From Archaeoglobi archaeon (GTDB lineage: Archaea > Halobacteriota > Archaeoglobi > Archaeoglobales > Archaeoglobaceae), in assembly GCA_029259335.1 (NCBI GenBank), contig JAPDIY010000002.1, positions 1 through 44,985 of the forward strand: 44,985 nucleotides of DNA. The letters are read 5' to 3'. The notes under the pieces were generated by a model. It had not been told where the DNA came from. It did not search any database and saw only the letters and a program-made list of their open reading frames with translations. Positions 17,642 to 26,102 of the stretch are shown here, one piece after another. The translations under genes and the position numbers were made by a program. Numbering within the stretch: position 1 is the first letter of the stretch; every line of letters begins with the position of its first letter.

Positions 17642-18205
17642 TTAACTTTGTGCCCACTGGCACCTGCCGTTGAAACATCCGCAAACCATTCCATACTTCT
17701 TGGCATCGTAACAGTCTCTCCATTCGCATGTCGTAACAACATCCTCTCCCTTCCCCATGCAAACCTGTCCCGAGCAGCCACCAGCAACGCAGTCGGCATC
17801 ACTGCTGCATGTTGCGTAAGTTGACCACCCGCAGAACTCCCCTTTCAGGTTTTTCAACACCTTCTCTCCACCACCAAAATCAATAAAAACAACTTTGAAA
17901 TTCTCATCCTCAACATTTCTTATCTCAACCGTGCTCATGCAGTTACACCTGCATATCTTCCCGTCTTCGTCTTTCTCGATGATCTTATAGATGCTACCTG
18001 ACTTTTCAACTGCTATCTCATCGCTGCAGCAGTTTCTCATGATGTACGCGGTGATTGTGCCATTCGAATACTCATAGCCACTGGTAAAGAATCTTGTCTG
18101 ATTGCAGCCCTTTACGCTGTAATCAACTTGCTGATCTGATAAGCACAGCAGCAAGAAAGCTGCGAAGATGCATGAAAGCAGGACTTTACAGTTCATGCGT
18201 AACAT
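17642..18205 (-). CDS. secreted eight-cysteine-cluster protein
   Basis: This 187-residue protein has an N-terminal signal or lipoprotein-like segment (residues 6-22, ending in LLLLC). The middle region has CNCM and NCCS cysteines. The C-terminal module of about 60 residues reads TCSSDADCVAGGCSGQVC, then TTCEWRDC, VCGCFNGRC. The eight cysteines in that pattern match the module I recall as the eight-cysteine-cluster domain of archaeal and bacterial secreted proteins, probably disulfide-bonded or metal-binding. The upstream GAGGT supports the first ATG; a second ATG is three codons inside. Function unknown. Confidence 0.72.
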   Translation of the reverse strand: MLRMNCKVLLSCIFAAFLLLCLSDQQVDYSVKGCNQTRFFTSGYEYSNGTITAYIMRNCCSDEIAVEKSGSIYKIIEKDEDGKICRCNCMSTVEIRNVEDENFKVVFIDFGGGEKVLKNLKGEFCGWSTYATCSSDADCVAGGCSGQVCMGKGEDVVTTCEWRDCYDAKKYGMVCGCFNGRCQWAQS

Positions 18206-18261
18206 GCTACCTCATTCTTAAAAATCTATTCTTTTGAGATTAAAATATATATTTGTAGGAG

Positions 18262-19452
18262 CTAAGACTTCATAACTTCCAGAACTGCCTCTACGCTTGC
18301 CTCCACAGTTACCGGCTCGCCACATACCTTAACCACCGTTTCTGGATCCTTCAGCAGATTGCCAGTGACGACGCAGACAATAGTCTCATCAGGATCAATC
18401 ATTCCCCTGTCTGCAAGCTTTCTCAGACCCGCAACGCTTGCCGCTGAAGCTGGTTCAACTCCAATACCTTCTTTTGCTGCTAAGAGCTTCTGAGCTTCAA
18501 TAATCTCACCATCGCTCACGATCTCAGCAACCCCGTCCGTATCGTAGATCGCCCTCAAGGCCTTCCTTGCGTTCACGGGGTTTCCGATTCTTATTGCCGT
18601 GGCTACGGTTTCGGGATTCTCAACCGGCTCTATGTAATCCCTCCTCTCCTTGAAGGCTCTGTAAATCGGCGCTGCCCCCTCAGCCTGAATCCCTGTCATC
18701 TTCGGCATCGCATCAATTATTCCAAGCTCGTAAAGCTCCCTGAAACCCTTGTAGATAGCCGATATGTTCCCTGCGTTGCCTACTGGCAGCACGACTCTGT
18801 CAGGCACGCCGATTTCATCAGCAATCTCAAAAGCTATTGTTTTCTGCCCCTCAGGCCTGAATGGATTGACAGAGTTCAGCAGATATAATCCTTCTTTCCC
18901 GCAAACCTCTCTGACGATTCTCAGAGCATCGTCAAAGTTACCCTTAATCCCTATCACCTTCGCTCCATGCATCAAAGCCTGAGCAACCTTACCGAGAGCT
19001 ACTTTTCCTGCTGGAAGCAGTACGTATGCATTTATTCCAGCTTTCGCAGCATACATCGCCATGGATGCCGAGGTGTTGCCGGTAGATGCACAGGCAACGG
19101 CTTTTTTTCCAAGCTCGATGGCCTTTGTCACCCCAACAGTCATTCCCCTGTCCTTGAATGAGCCTGACGGGTTCAGCCCCTCATGCTTGACGTAAACTCT
19201 CCTAACTCCAATCTCCTTTTCGAGCTTTTCAGCCCTGTATAACGGAGTTCCACCCTCTCTAAGCGTTACGGGATTAATCTTTACGGGCAAGAGGGAACGG
19301 TACTTCCACACCGTTATATTCTGCCCATCAAGCCTGAAATCAACCTCAATCTCATCAAGGTTGAGCCTGACCTCAAGCAATCCACCACATTCGCATGTGT
19401 AATGCTCATCGTCCCATTCTCTTCCACACTCAATGCACGTTAAACGATACAT
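18262..19452 (-). CDS. thrC: threonine synthase
   Basis: This PLP enzyme converts O-phosphohomoserine to threonine. The 396-residue protein begins with a zinc ribbon (Cys6, Cys9, Cys20, Cys22), as in archaeal and plant-type forms. Lys100 in NPSGSFKDRG is the Schiff-base lysine, and the phosphate-binding loop is near LPVGNAGNISA. ASTGNTSASMA and RIGNPVNA are further family motifs. It is divergent from a CoA-transferase gene over a 51-base gap in which both seem to use one TATA box. Confidence 0.95.
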   Translation of the reverse strand: MYRLTCIECGREWDDEHYTCECGGLLEVRLNLDEIEVDFRLDGQNITVWKYRSLLPVKINPVTLREGGTPLYRAEKLEKEIGVRRVYVKHEGLNPSGSFKDRGMTVGVTKAIELGKKAVACASTGNTSASMAMYAAKAGINAYVLLPAGKVALGKVAQALMHGAKVIGIKGNFDDALRIVREVCGKEGLYLLNSVNPFRPEGQKTIAFEIADEIGVPDRVVLPVGNAGNISAIYKGFRELYELGIIDAMPKMTGIQAEGAAPIYRAFKERRDYIEPVENPETVATAIRIGNPVNARKALRAIYDTDGVAEIVSDGEIIEAQKLLAAKEGIGVEPASAASVAGLRKLADRGMIDPDETIVCVVTGNLLKDPETVVKVCGEPVTVEASVEAVLEVMKS

Positions 19453-19471
19453 GCCCCAACTTTATCACGCA

Positions 19472-19481
19472 ATTTATAAAT
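19472..19481. promoter_or_regulatory. palindromic TATA box shared by thrC and the CoA-transferase gene
   Basis: ATTTATAAAT is a perfect palindrome. Its centre is about 25 bases from the thrC start (minus strand) and about 27 bases from the CoA-transferase start (plus strand). Either orientation would give a leaderless message. No second TATA-like element is evident in the 51-base gap. Confidence 0.55.
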
Positions 19482-19503
19482 CTTCAAACAACACCCGATT
19501 TTT

Positions 19504-20496
19504 ATGCTCGACGGCATTAAGGTCCTTGAAGTTGCAGCCTTCTATCCCGGTCCCTTCTGCTGCCGATTGCTTTCAATACTCGGTGCCGAAGTCATAAAAA
19601 TTGAGCCACCCGGTGGAGAGCCGGGGAGAATGCTCGATGCTGTTTTCGCAGCGATGAATCTAGGAAAGAAATCTGTATTTCTTGACCTCAAATCTGAAAA
19701 AGGATTGGAGAAGTTCATGGAGTTGGCGAGGGATGCGGATGTGATTGTCGAGGGCTTCAGACCGGGAGTGGCGAAAAGGTTGGGCATAGACTATGAAAGT
19801 ATTAGAAAAGTTAACCCCACAATAATCTACTGCTCTATCTCGGCCTTCGGACAGCAGAATAAGCTCGCTGAATACCCTGCCCACGACATCAACTGCCTCG
19901 GTCTTGGCGGGATTCTTGAGATTTCGGGAATGGGGGAGCTGAGAGATCCGAACGTTCAGCTTGCCGACTTTTCCTCTGCTGTTTATGCTGCCATTGCCAT
20001 ACTTGCCGCCCTTTACGAGAGGGATAGAACAGGAAAAGGGAGGTATGTGGACATAAGTATGTTCCACTCCGCTCTGTTTTCAGTGCCGATCCACTCCTCG
20101 TCCATTCTGAACAATCTTGGCATCCTCCCAGCCTTCTCAAGCAATCCTGCCTACGGGATTTACAGGACAAGAGACGGGCATGTCACTCTGGGAATAATCG
20201 CTGAAGAGCATTTCTGGAAAAGGCTATGCGATGTACTGGATCTTAACTTCAACTTCAGCCTCCTTGAGAGCTTCAGCAGGTATAAAGATATCAGAGGGGC
20301 GATTCAGGAGAAGCTAGGTAAAATGAGCACGAAAGAAGTCATCGAACTCCTCGAAAAGGCAGATATTCCCGTATTTGAAGTCAAAAGTCTGAAGGATGTG
20401 GAGGAGATAGAGGAGAGGATTGGAGAGCGGCTTGTGGATGAAGTGGAGTGGAACGGAAAGAAAATAAGGCTGATAAAATCCCCATTCAGGTGGTGA
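19504..20496 (+). CDS. CaiB/BaiF family CoA-transferase or racemase
   Basis: This is a class III CoA-transferase-fold protein of 330 residues. The N-terminus (LDGIKVLEVAAFYPGPFC), AEVIKIEPPGGEPGR and NPTIIYCSISAFGQ are family landmarks, and Asp128 in PAHDINCLG corresponds to the catalytic aspartate. At 330 residues it is shorter than typical formyl-CoA transferase (about 420) and nearer alpha-methylacyl-CoA racemase, so either activity is possible. The next gene begins one base after its stop, suggesting a linked function. Confidence 0.88.
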   Translation: MLDGIKVLEVAAFYPGPFCCRLLSILGAEVIKIEPPGGEPGRMLDAVFAAMNLGKKSVFLDLKSEKGLEKFMELARDADVIVEGFRPGVAKRLGIDYESIRKVNPTIIYCSISAFGQQNKLAEYPAHDINCLGLGGILEISGMGELRDPNVQLADFSSAVYAAIAILAALYERDRTGKGRYVDISMFHSALFSVPIHSSSILNNLGILPAFSSNPAYGIYRTRDGHVTLGIIAEEHFWKRLCDVLDLNFNFSLLESFSRYKDIRGAIQEKLGKMSTKEVIELLEKADIPVFEVKSLKDVEEIEERIGERLVDEVEWNGKKIRLIKSPFRW

Positions 20497-20497
20497 G

Positions 20498-21157
20498 ATG
20501 GATATAGTTGTTGGTGGGGGCAGATACGGAATCGAGGCGGCAAAATATCTTGAAAGGAATTCGAGGAGCTTCATCGTTCTCGACACGAATCCAGAATGTG
20601 CTGCCGTGAGGGAGCTTGGCCTCAAGAGTATCAAGGGAATTGAGGAGATTAAGAGAGAAAGAGAGGGAGGAGAATACTTCCTAAGGGGAGGGATAGAAAT
20701 TTTGCCCGACCTCGTTTTGAAGTTGAATCCAGAATACGTGTTTCCAACAGCTCCCATCCACGTTGCTGCTGAAGCTTTAAGGGTTAAGTATGGGATGGAG
20801 CCCTGGAATGAGGTTGTGGATTGCATAGCAGCAGGATTGCCTTTCAGAGTTATAGTGTCGGCGGGTAGAGGCAGCATTGTTGTGAGCTACAACAGAGATC
20901 ACGATTGCCTTGAGAAATGCTCCGCTCCTGACGTCTGCCCTGTCACAAAAATAAGAAAACCCTGCCCCATGCATGATCTGGTCAAATTTGCGTGGCCCAA
21001 TGCTGTTGTTCTGATCAGCCAGCAGCTTGAACCGGGACTAGGAGCGATTGCCGGCAAGGATTTTGCCGAGCTGATTGAACACGCAGAAAAAAAGGAAAAA
21101 ATTGTCGTTGCCACCGCCTGCAAGTGCCACGGTGTAATCACTGCCCTAAAATCCTGA
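20498..21157 (+). CDS. uncharacterised protein with Rossmann-like N-terminus and cysteine-rich centre
   Basis: I do not recognise this 219-residue protein as a named family. It opens with a dinucleotide-binding-like turn, VGGGRYGIEAAKYL, followed by an acidic-ended strand (FIVLDTNPE), as in TrkA-N/Rossmann domains. The middle contains CLEKCSAPDVCPVTKIRKPC (four cysteines in 20 residues), followed by PMHD, and near the end ACKCHG. These could hold a metal or an iron-sulfur cluster. A GGTGAG site overlaps the stop of the CoA-transferase gene, so the two are translated together. Its 3' end overlaps the convergent DUF169 gene by 20 bases. Confidence 0.65.
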   Translation: MDIVVGGGRYGIEAAKYLERNSRSFIVLDTNPECAAVRELGLKSIKGIEEIKREREGGEYFLRGGIEILPDLVLKLNPEYVFPTAPIHVAAEALRVKYGMEPWNEVVDCIAAGLPFRVIVSAGRGSIVVSYNRDHDCLEKCSAPDVCPVTKIRKPCPMHDLVKFAWPNAVVLISQQLEPGLGAIAGKDFAELIEHAEKKEKIVVATACKCHGVITALKS

Positions 21158-21908
21158 ACTTTTTCGCAATCTCCCTGTAATTCTTCGGGAAGATGGGTGT
21201 AAAGAACAGGAAAGGTGGTGGTGGGTACCTCACGTTCGTTCCCTTGCCCGCATCTCTCAGCCCCTCTACTATTTTGTCAACCCACTCGTAGGGCATGGCA
21301 AAGATCATCTCTGATTCATCTATAGACGCAAAAACCCTGTCTCCAGCTCCGGGGACAGAAACCGTAACCTCACCGCTCAGAGCCGGGAATAGGGCTTCAG
21401 CGCACGACGCTGTTTTCGCAGCGAGTTGGGCCTTAACAACCCCGCCATGATAGGTTGTTGCCTGAATCAACCTCCCCACCTGGGCAGGAGTTGCAAATAT
21501 CAGCACAGCCTCTGGATCTTCCGCCATTTTTGTCATGTCTCCAAACACAAATGTCCTATATTTGCCCTGAGGAAGTTTTTTGACAGTTATACCTCCTTCA
21601 GCATTCTTTATCCAGCTTGCCCCAACTATTATCTCCTTTAAACCCTGCTCAACCCCTTTTTCGTATTCAGCAACGCCGTAAATGAGCATTGAGGGTGGGC
21701 AGGCAAAATCTTCCGGTTTAAGAACCACAGTCTTGCCAATGTATCTGGCAAAGGCTATTGCTTGACAGACTGCCATCTTTATTCCATACTTGGAGGGCGT
21801 GAATGCCTTTTCCGGTTTGTAGTCTTCCTCGAAAAACCTCACACCCACTGGTGGAGTCCTAAGCTTCAGGGATTCCGAAATTTCTTTCGCTTTCTCATTC
21901 CATTCCAT
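21138..21908 (-). CDS. DUF169 family protein
   Basis: This 256-residue protein belongs to DUF169, common in strict anaerobes. Visible features are TPPVGVRF near the N-terminus, PEDFACPPSMLIYG with a conserved cysteine, VLIFATPAQVGRL, and a C-terminal GDRVFASIDESEMIFAMPYEW. Cysteines also occur in MAVCQA and TASCAEA. No catalytic function is established that I know of. A TATA-like TTTTTAAATT lies about 20-28 bases before its ATG. Its 3' end overlaps the previous gene tail-to-tail. Confidence 0.8.
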   Translation of the reverse strand: MEWNEKAKEISESLKLRTPPVGVRFFEEDYKPEKAFTPSKYGIKMAVCQAIAFARYIGKTVVLKPEDFACPPSMLIYGVAEYEKGVEQGLKEIIVGASWIKNAEGGITVKKLPQGKYRTFVFGDMTKMAEDPEAVLIFATPAQVGRLIQATTYHGGVVKAQLAAKTASCAEALFPALSGEVTVSVPGAGDRVFASIDESEMIFAMPYEWVDKIVEGLRDAGKGTNVRYPPPPFLFFTPIFPKNYREIAKKFRILGQ

Positions 21909-22027
21909 GAAAATAATTGGATTGATAATTTAAAAATGTTTACTCGCGGAACGATTTTTCCGACATTTCCAGATTCAAAATCCAACCAGTTGCAAAATTT
22001 TTTTATCCAAGCTAACTAAAATAAGAT

Positions 22028-22735
22028 GTGTTCGGCTACCACGAATTGCCAGACTTCTCTACCAAAATTGGAGATATTTCAATTAGATTTGAGAAAGATG
22101 GAAGCTTTTACAGGTATGTAAGGGAGAATGGGGACAGGAAGGAGAAGAACCTTTTCACTAACTCTGGAAGGGTTATTATAAACCCGGTTGAACCCGTAAA
22201 CCTGCCAAAAGAAATCACAAACTTTATGCAGATCAAATTCGAAAAACCTTTTCTGGCGGAGCCAAAATCCTCTGTTGAGGTATATTTAACATTCCCGATT
22301 GAGATTGCCATTTTTGTCGCTGCTAAGAAGAGTGTCGGACTTATAGACATATTTTCGCTCCAGAAGCCGAAGTACACACTATACGGGAATCCGAGAACGG
22401 GAATAATTTGCAGGTACTGGGAAAGCAAGATTTACTCTGAGATTCCAGAAGTTGACAAATACAGGGAGGGTGTGATGAAGCTCAGAATTACCAACAGCGA
22501 TGATGAATGGATTGAAGTAGGCAGTGTAGTTCTGGACATTTACGGCATGAAGATATACTATGACGAGGAAATGGTTTACTCGGCAGCCTCAATGAATGTG
22601 ACATCATCGAAAGTTGCAGAAACGAGATTTATAGAACGCCCACTGAGAGATGGGATGAAAAAAGCCCTAGAGCTTTACGTTGCAAGAAGAATTGCTGTAA
22701 CGAGGAGTAAATTCATCATGGAGTGGGGGTTATGA
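22028..22735 (+). CDS. DUF432 protein paired with MscS
   Basis: This 235-residue protein of mainly predicted beta structure matches DUF432, an archaeal family usually next to a small mechanosensitive channel gene, as here. It starts with GTG about 25 bases after an A/T-rich box at 21998-22007. An ATG at 22026 is out of frame. The stop overlaps the MscS start as ATGA, so expression is coupled. It may be a soluble partner of the channel; that is inference from gene order. Confidence 0.72.
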   Translation: MFGYHELPDFSTKIGDISIRFEKDGSFYRYVRENGDRKEKNLFTNSGRVIINPVEPVNLPKEITNFMQIKFEKPFLAEPKSSVEVYLTFPIEIAIFVAAKKSVGLIDIFSLQKPKYTLYGNPRTGIICRYWESKIYSEIPEVDKYREGVMKLRITNSDDEWIEVGSVVLDIYGMKIYYDEEMVYSAASMNVTSSKVAETRFIERPLRDGMKKALELYVARRIAVTRSKFIMEWGL

Positions 22736-23571
22736 TTGACATACTCGGATACAGGCTCTATCAGGACGTAACAGTCTATGACGTTCTCTTTGTAATCGTT
22801 GTAATGGCTATTGCCACAATTATCGCCAAGCTGATAACAACCAATCTCCGCCGCGCTCTGATTGATAAAATGAAGAGAGACCAGCTTGAACTGATGCTGA
22901 AGATTATTTACTTTGGCATAATTGCGATCGCCTTTATAGGAGTTCTGCCAGCACTTGGTTTAGATTTATCGGGTCTGCTGGTAGCTGGTGGTATAGCCGG
23001 AATAGTAATCGGTTTTGCGAGCCAGAGTGTAGTTGCGAACCTTGTTTCAGGAATTTTCCTAATCTCGGAGAAGCCTATAAAGATCGGGGATCAGATAAAC
23101 ATCGAGGGAGTGGCTGGATTTGTAGAGGACGTGAACATTCTTTCAACCATAATCAGAACTTACGATGGTTTGTACGTCAGAATGCCGAACGAGAAAGTCT
23201 TTACATCCAACATAACAAATTATGTCGCCCACGCTGCGAGAAGATTCGAATACGTTATTGGGATAAGGTACAGCGATGATGCAGAGAAGGCGATTGAGAT
23301 AATAAAAAGGCTTATTGATGAGCATCCTTTCGCTCTGAAAAACCCCGAGCCTGCTGTTTTTGTGGACAATCTTGGAGACAACAGTGTGAACATTGTCGTC
23401 AAAATATGGGCACCATCAACAGAATGGTACGGGGTGAAGATGGAACTGCTGTGGAAGATAAAGACGGAGCTTGAGAAGAATGGTATCGAAATACCATTCC
23501 CGCAGCGTGTTGTCTGGTTTGCGAATGAGCTGAAGGCGGATGTCAATGAGGGTAAGGAAGAGGGACGGTAG
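22732..23571 (+). CDS. small-conductance mechanosensitive channel, MscS family
   Basis: This 279-residue channel releases solutes under osmotic downshock. Three hydrophobic segments lie in the first 100 residues. The last is the glycine- and alanine-rich pore helix (LLVAGGIAGIVIGFASQSVVANLVSGIF), followed by the beta domain signature (KIGDQINIEGVAGFVEDV, VRMPNEKVFTSNITNY). I take the ATG at 22732, which overlaps the DUF432 stop; a GTG nine bases earlier is also possible. Its 3' end overlaps the nuclease-like gene by 32 bases, forming a three-gene operon. Confidence 0.92.
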   Translation: MIDILGYRLYQDVTVYDVLFVIVVMAIATIIAKLITTNLRRALIDKMKRDQLELMLKIIYFGIIAIAFIGVLPALGLDLSGLLVAGGIAGIVIGFASQSVVANLVSGIFLISEKPIKIGDQINIEGVAGFVEDVNILSTIIRTYDGLYVRMPNEKVFTSNITNYVAHAARRFEYVIGIRYSDDAEKAIEIIKRLIDEHPFALKNPEPAVFVDNLGDNSVNIVVKIWAPSTEWYGVKMELLWKIKTELEKNGIEIPFPQRVVWFANELKADVNEGKEEGR

Positions 23572-24340
23572 GCTTGAGGAATTCAGCAGAGGAAAGATAA
23601 TCAGAACCTGTTTGAGGGCTGGTGCGAGCAGAAGGATTGCTGAGAAAGTTGCGGAGGAGGTTGAGAGCCAAATTTATGATTGTATAAGCACAGATGAAGT
23701 TCTTGAGCTTGTGATTGAGTCACTTCTGAAGCATAAATACACGAAGGGGACACGGTATGACTTAAAGCGCTCCCTCCTTCGCCTCGGCCCTGCAGGGTTT
23801 AAATTCGAGAAATTCGTTGCGAGGTTGCTTGAGGAGTACGGATACAGAACTGAGACGAATGTTGTAATTGAGGGAAGATGCGTAAATCAGGAAATTGACG
23901 TTGTTGCTGAGAATGAGGCTGGCAGGTACATGATTGAATGCAAGTTTCACAACATGCCGATATACACTGGCTTAAAGGAAACCATGTACACCTACGCAAG
24001 ATTTCTGGATGTCAGGGATTCCGGAAGATTCACTCAGCCGTGGATTTTTACGAACACAAAGTTCTCCGAGGATTCAAAGAAATACGCTGCTTGTATGGGG
24101 ATAAAGCTTACAGGCTGGAATTATCCCGAAAAGGGAGGGATAGAGCAATTGCTTGAAACAAAAAATCTCTATCCCGTGACGATCCTGAGAGTTGACAAGG
24201 AAACAATTGATGCTGCGATAAATGCAGGCTTCGTTTTCTGCAGAGATATCGTGAGGGCTGGAGAGAATGAGCTTAGAAAGTTAGGGGTTAGAGGTGCGAG
24301 GAAACTGGTTGAGGAGGCAAAAAAGGTATTGTCACTTTAA
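23540..24340 (+). CDS. ATP-cone plus PD-(D/E)XK nuclease-like protein
   Basis: The 266-residue protein starts with an ATP-cone (VRKRDGRLEEFSRGKI, to about residue 80), continues with an Mrr-like restriction endonuclease fold (Glu90, then Asp120 in QEID, and Glu133 and Lys135 in MIECKFH, a complete PD-(D/E)XK set), and ends with a helix-hairpin-helix-like segment (LRKLGVRGARKLVEEA). I recall a solved Archaeoglobus structure of this type but have not checked it. Activity may be nucleotide-gated DNA cleavage. The overlap with the MscS gene shows shared transcription, although no functional tie is obvious. Its end overlaps the convergent UspA gene by 9 bases. Confidence 0.82.
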   Translation: MSMRVRKRDGRLEEFSRGKIIRTCLRAGASRRIAEKVAEEVESQIYDCISTDEVLELVIESLLKHKYTKGTRYDLKRSLLRLGPAGFKFEKFVARLLEEYGYRTETNVVIEGRCVNQEIDVVAENEAGRYMIECKFHNMPIYTGLKETMYTYARFLDVRDSGRFTQPWIFTNTKFSEDSKKYAACMGIKLTGWNYPEKGGIEQLLETKNLYPVTILRVDKETIDAAINAGFVFCRDIVRAGENELRKLGVRGARKLVEEAKKVLSL

Positions 24341-24721
24341 GAGTAACACTGGCTTTCTTGAATTCACAACCACCTTTTCCGTCGTCTCCCTCAGTATCCT
24401 CCTGCCCTCAAGTTCAACCACTCCACAGCCCATCACGATCATATCAGCGTTCAATTCTTCTGCGATATCCACTATATCCTCAGCAGGAGTTTTTCCACGT
24501 ATCAACATTCTTTTTGAAGCTTTAACGCCACTTTTTTCAGCAATCTCCACCGCTTTTTCCAGTAGCCGCTCTCCTCTCCTTATATCGTCCAAGGTTGTTT
24601 TATTTCCGCCAAAAAGCGAGTGAACGACAACTATCTCGTCTCCACTACTTTTCGCCAACTCAATAGCTTTTCTCAAGGCCTTGAATCCCAGATTTTCATC
24701 TGCAACGGGAACAACAATCAA
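24332..24721 (-). CDS. universal stress protein, UspA family
   Basis: This 129-residue UspA domain has the hydrophobic first strand (IVVPVADENLGFKALRKAIELAK), an HSLFGG segment, and the phosphate-binding GCGVVELEGRRILRETTEKV, close to the ATP-binding G-x2-G-x9-G-S/T pattern. It is the last gene of the Liv-type importer operon, overlapping the LivF stop by four bases. Usp proteins can bind ATP and accompany transporters, so it may sense or regulate this importer. Confidence 0.85.
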   Translation of the reverse strand: MIVVPVADENLGFKALRKAIELAKSSGDEIVVVHSLFGGNKTTLDDIRRGERLLEKAVEIAEKSGVKASKRMLIRGKTPAEDIVDIAEELNADMIVMGCGVVELEGRRILRETTEKVVVNSRKPVLLLK

Positions 24722-25374
24722 GTTGACACCTCCACGATCTCTCCTCTCTTAATGCTGTAAATTCTGTCCACAATATCCCTAACGTGTGTCGAATGGGATT
24801 CTGCCATCAGGATGGATATGCCTTCCTCCCTCAACTCCGCTATGCCCGAGGCCAGTCTAGCCCTAACAACCGGAGCCAGCCCCTCCAGAGGCTCATCCAA
24901 GAGAAGCAGCTTAGGATCTGCCGCAAGCGCTCTGGCAACTGCAACCATTTTTTGCTGTCCGCCACTCAAGGTCATTGCAAGTCTGTGGGTCTGATCCTTC
25001 AACTCTGGGAAAATTCTGAAAACCCTCCGCATAACCTCCTCCTCGTCTATCCTAAGTATTCTTGCAGGGAAAAGTACGTTGTCGATCACGGTAAAGTCTG
25101 GATAAAGTCTTCTGTCCTCAGGAGCATAACCTATGCCAAGCCTGAATCTCTCGTGTGCTTTCAGGCTTGTAATATCTCTGTTTTCAAAGGTTATCTTCCC
25201 CGAAATAACTGGCAATATGCCCATTATACTCCTTATCGTCGTCGTTTTTCCCGCTCCATTTGGTCCAACAAGACAGACTATCTCTCCTTCATCAACTTCA
25301 AGCGACAGATTCCTCAGAACCTGAACCTTTGCCAAGTTAACATTGATGCTCTCAACCTTCAGCATTCTACTCAC
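24718..25374 (-). CDS. livF: branched-chain amino acid type ABC ATPase (LivF)
   Basis: This is the second ATPase of a Liv/HAAT importer. The 218-residue protein has Walker A GPNGAGKTT, the signature LSGGQQKMVAVARAL and Walker B LLLLDEPLEGLAP. Its length and the LEGLAP form are typical of LivF. It overlaps livG by 8 bases and uspA by 4. Liv-type systems also carry amides, urea and aromatic acids, so the gene name reflects family, not a proven substrate. Confidence 0.93.
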   Translation of the reverse strand: MSRMLKVESINVNLAKVQVLRNLSLEVDEGEIVCLVGPNGAGKTTTIRSIMGILPVISGKITFENRDITSLKAHERFRLGIGYAPEDRRLYPDFTVIDNVLFPARILRIDEEEVMRRVFRIFPELKDQTHRLAMTLSGGQQKMVAVARALAADPKLLLLDEPLEGLAPVVRARLASGIAELREEGISILMAESHSTHVRDIVDRIYSIKRGEIVEVST

Positions 25375-26098
25375 CTATCAAAACCTTCCTTACTTCCTCA
25401 TCTTCAAGAATCTCCTTTCCCCCCTCCTTCAGTATCTTCCCTTCATGCATAACCAGTATCCTGTCTGAGTATTCAGCAACTATGTCCATATCATGCTCAA
25501 CTATCACTGCAGCAACCTTTTTTTCCTTCAAAACGTCAGCAATGGTACCCATAACCTGATCTCTCTCCTCCAAACTTATTCCAGATGTCGGCTCATCAAG
25601 AAGGACGAGTTTGGGCTGTAAAGCGAGTGCCATAGCAACATCGAGTAACTTCCTGTGCCCATGTGGAAGTTCAGCAACCAGTCTCAGTGGTATGGAGAAC
25701 CTCTCAAGAAGTTCAAACGCCTCCTTTCTTGCCTCTCCCAATCTGTCAACGGTTCTGTAGAAAACACTCGAATATCCGTCTCTTGAGAGAATTGAAACAA
25801 GGACATTGTCAAGAGAGCTAAGAAACTCGTAAACCATCGGGATCTGAAAACTTCTGCCTATGCCGAGCTTTACACGTTTGTGGGCTGGAAGCTTCGTGAT
25901 GTCCTTGCCCTCGAAGTATATCACACCTGTATCGGGCATCAGAGCCCCAGAGATCAGGTTAACAAGAGTGGTCTTTCCGCTTCCGTTCGGTCCAACAATA
26001 GATATGAACTCGCTCTGGCCTATTTCAAGAGAGACGTTATCAACTGCATGAACTTCTCCGAAGTACTTCTTCAGCCTTTCAGTCTTAAGCAGCTCCAT
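25367..26098 (-). CDS. livG: branched-chain amino acid type ABC ATPase (LivG)
   Basis: The 243-residue ATPase partner of LivF has Walker A GPNGSGKTT, Walker B LVLLDEPTSGIS and the LivG-typical YFEGKDITKLPAHKRVKLGIGRSFQIP. Its signature region is degenerate (LPHGHRKLLDVAMAL), where LivG usually has LS-x-G-x-Q-[RK]. It follows livM by 4 bases and overlaps livF. Confidence 0.93.
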   Translation of the reverse strand: MELLKTERLKKYFGEVHAVDNVSLEIGQSEFISIVGPNGSGKTTLVNLISGALMPDTGVIYFEGKDITKLPAHKRVKLGIGRSFQIPMVYEFLSSLDNVLVSILSRDGYSSVFYRTVDRLGEARKEAFELLERFSIPLRLVAELPHGHRKLLDVAMALALQPKLVLLDEPTSGISLEERDQVMGTIADVLKEKKVAAVIVEHDMDIVAEYSDRILVMHEGKILKEGGKEILEDEEVRKVLIGE

Positions 26099-26102
26099 TG
26101 TA

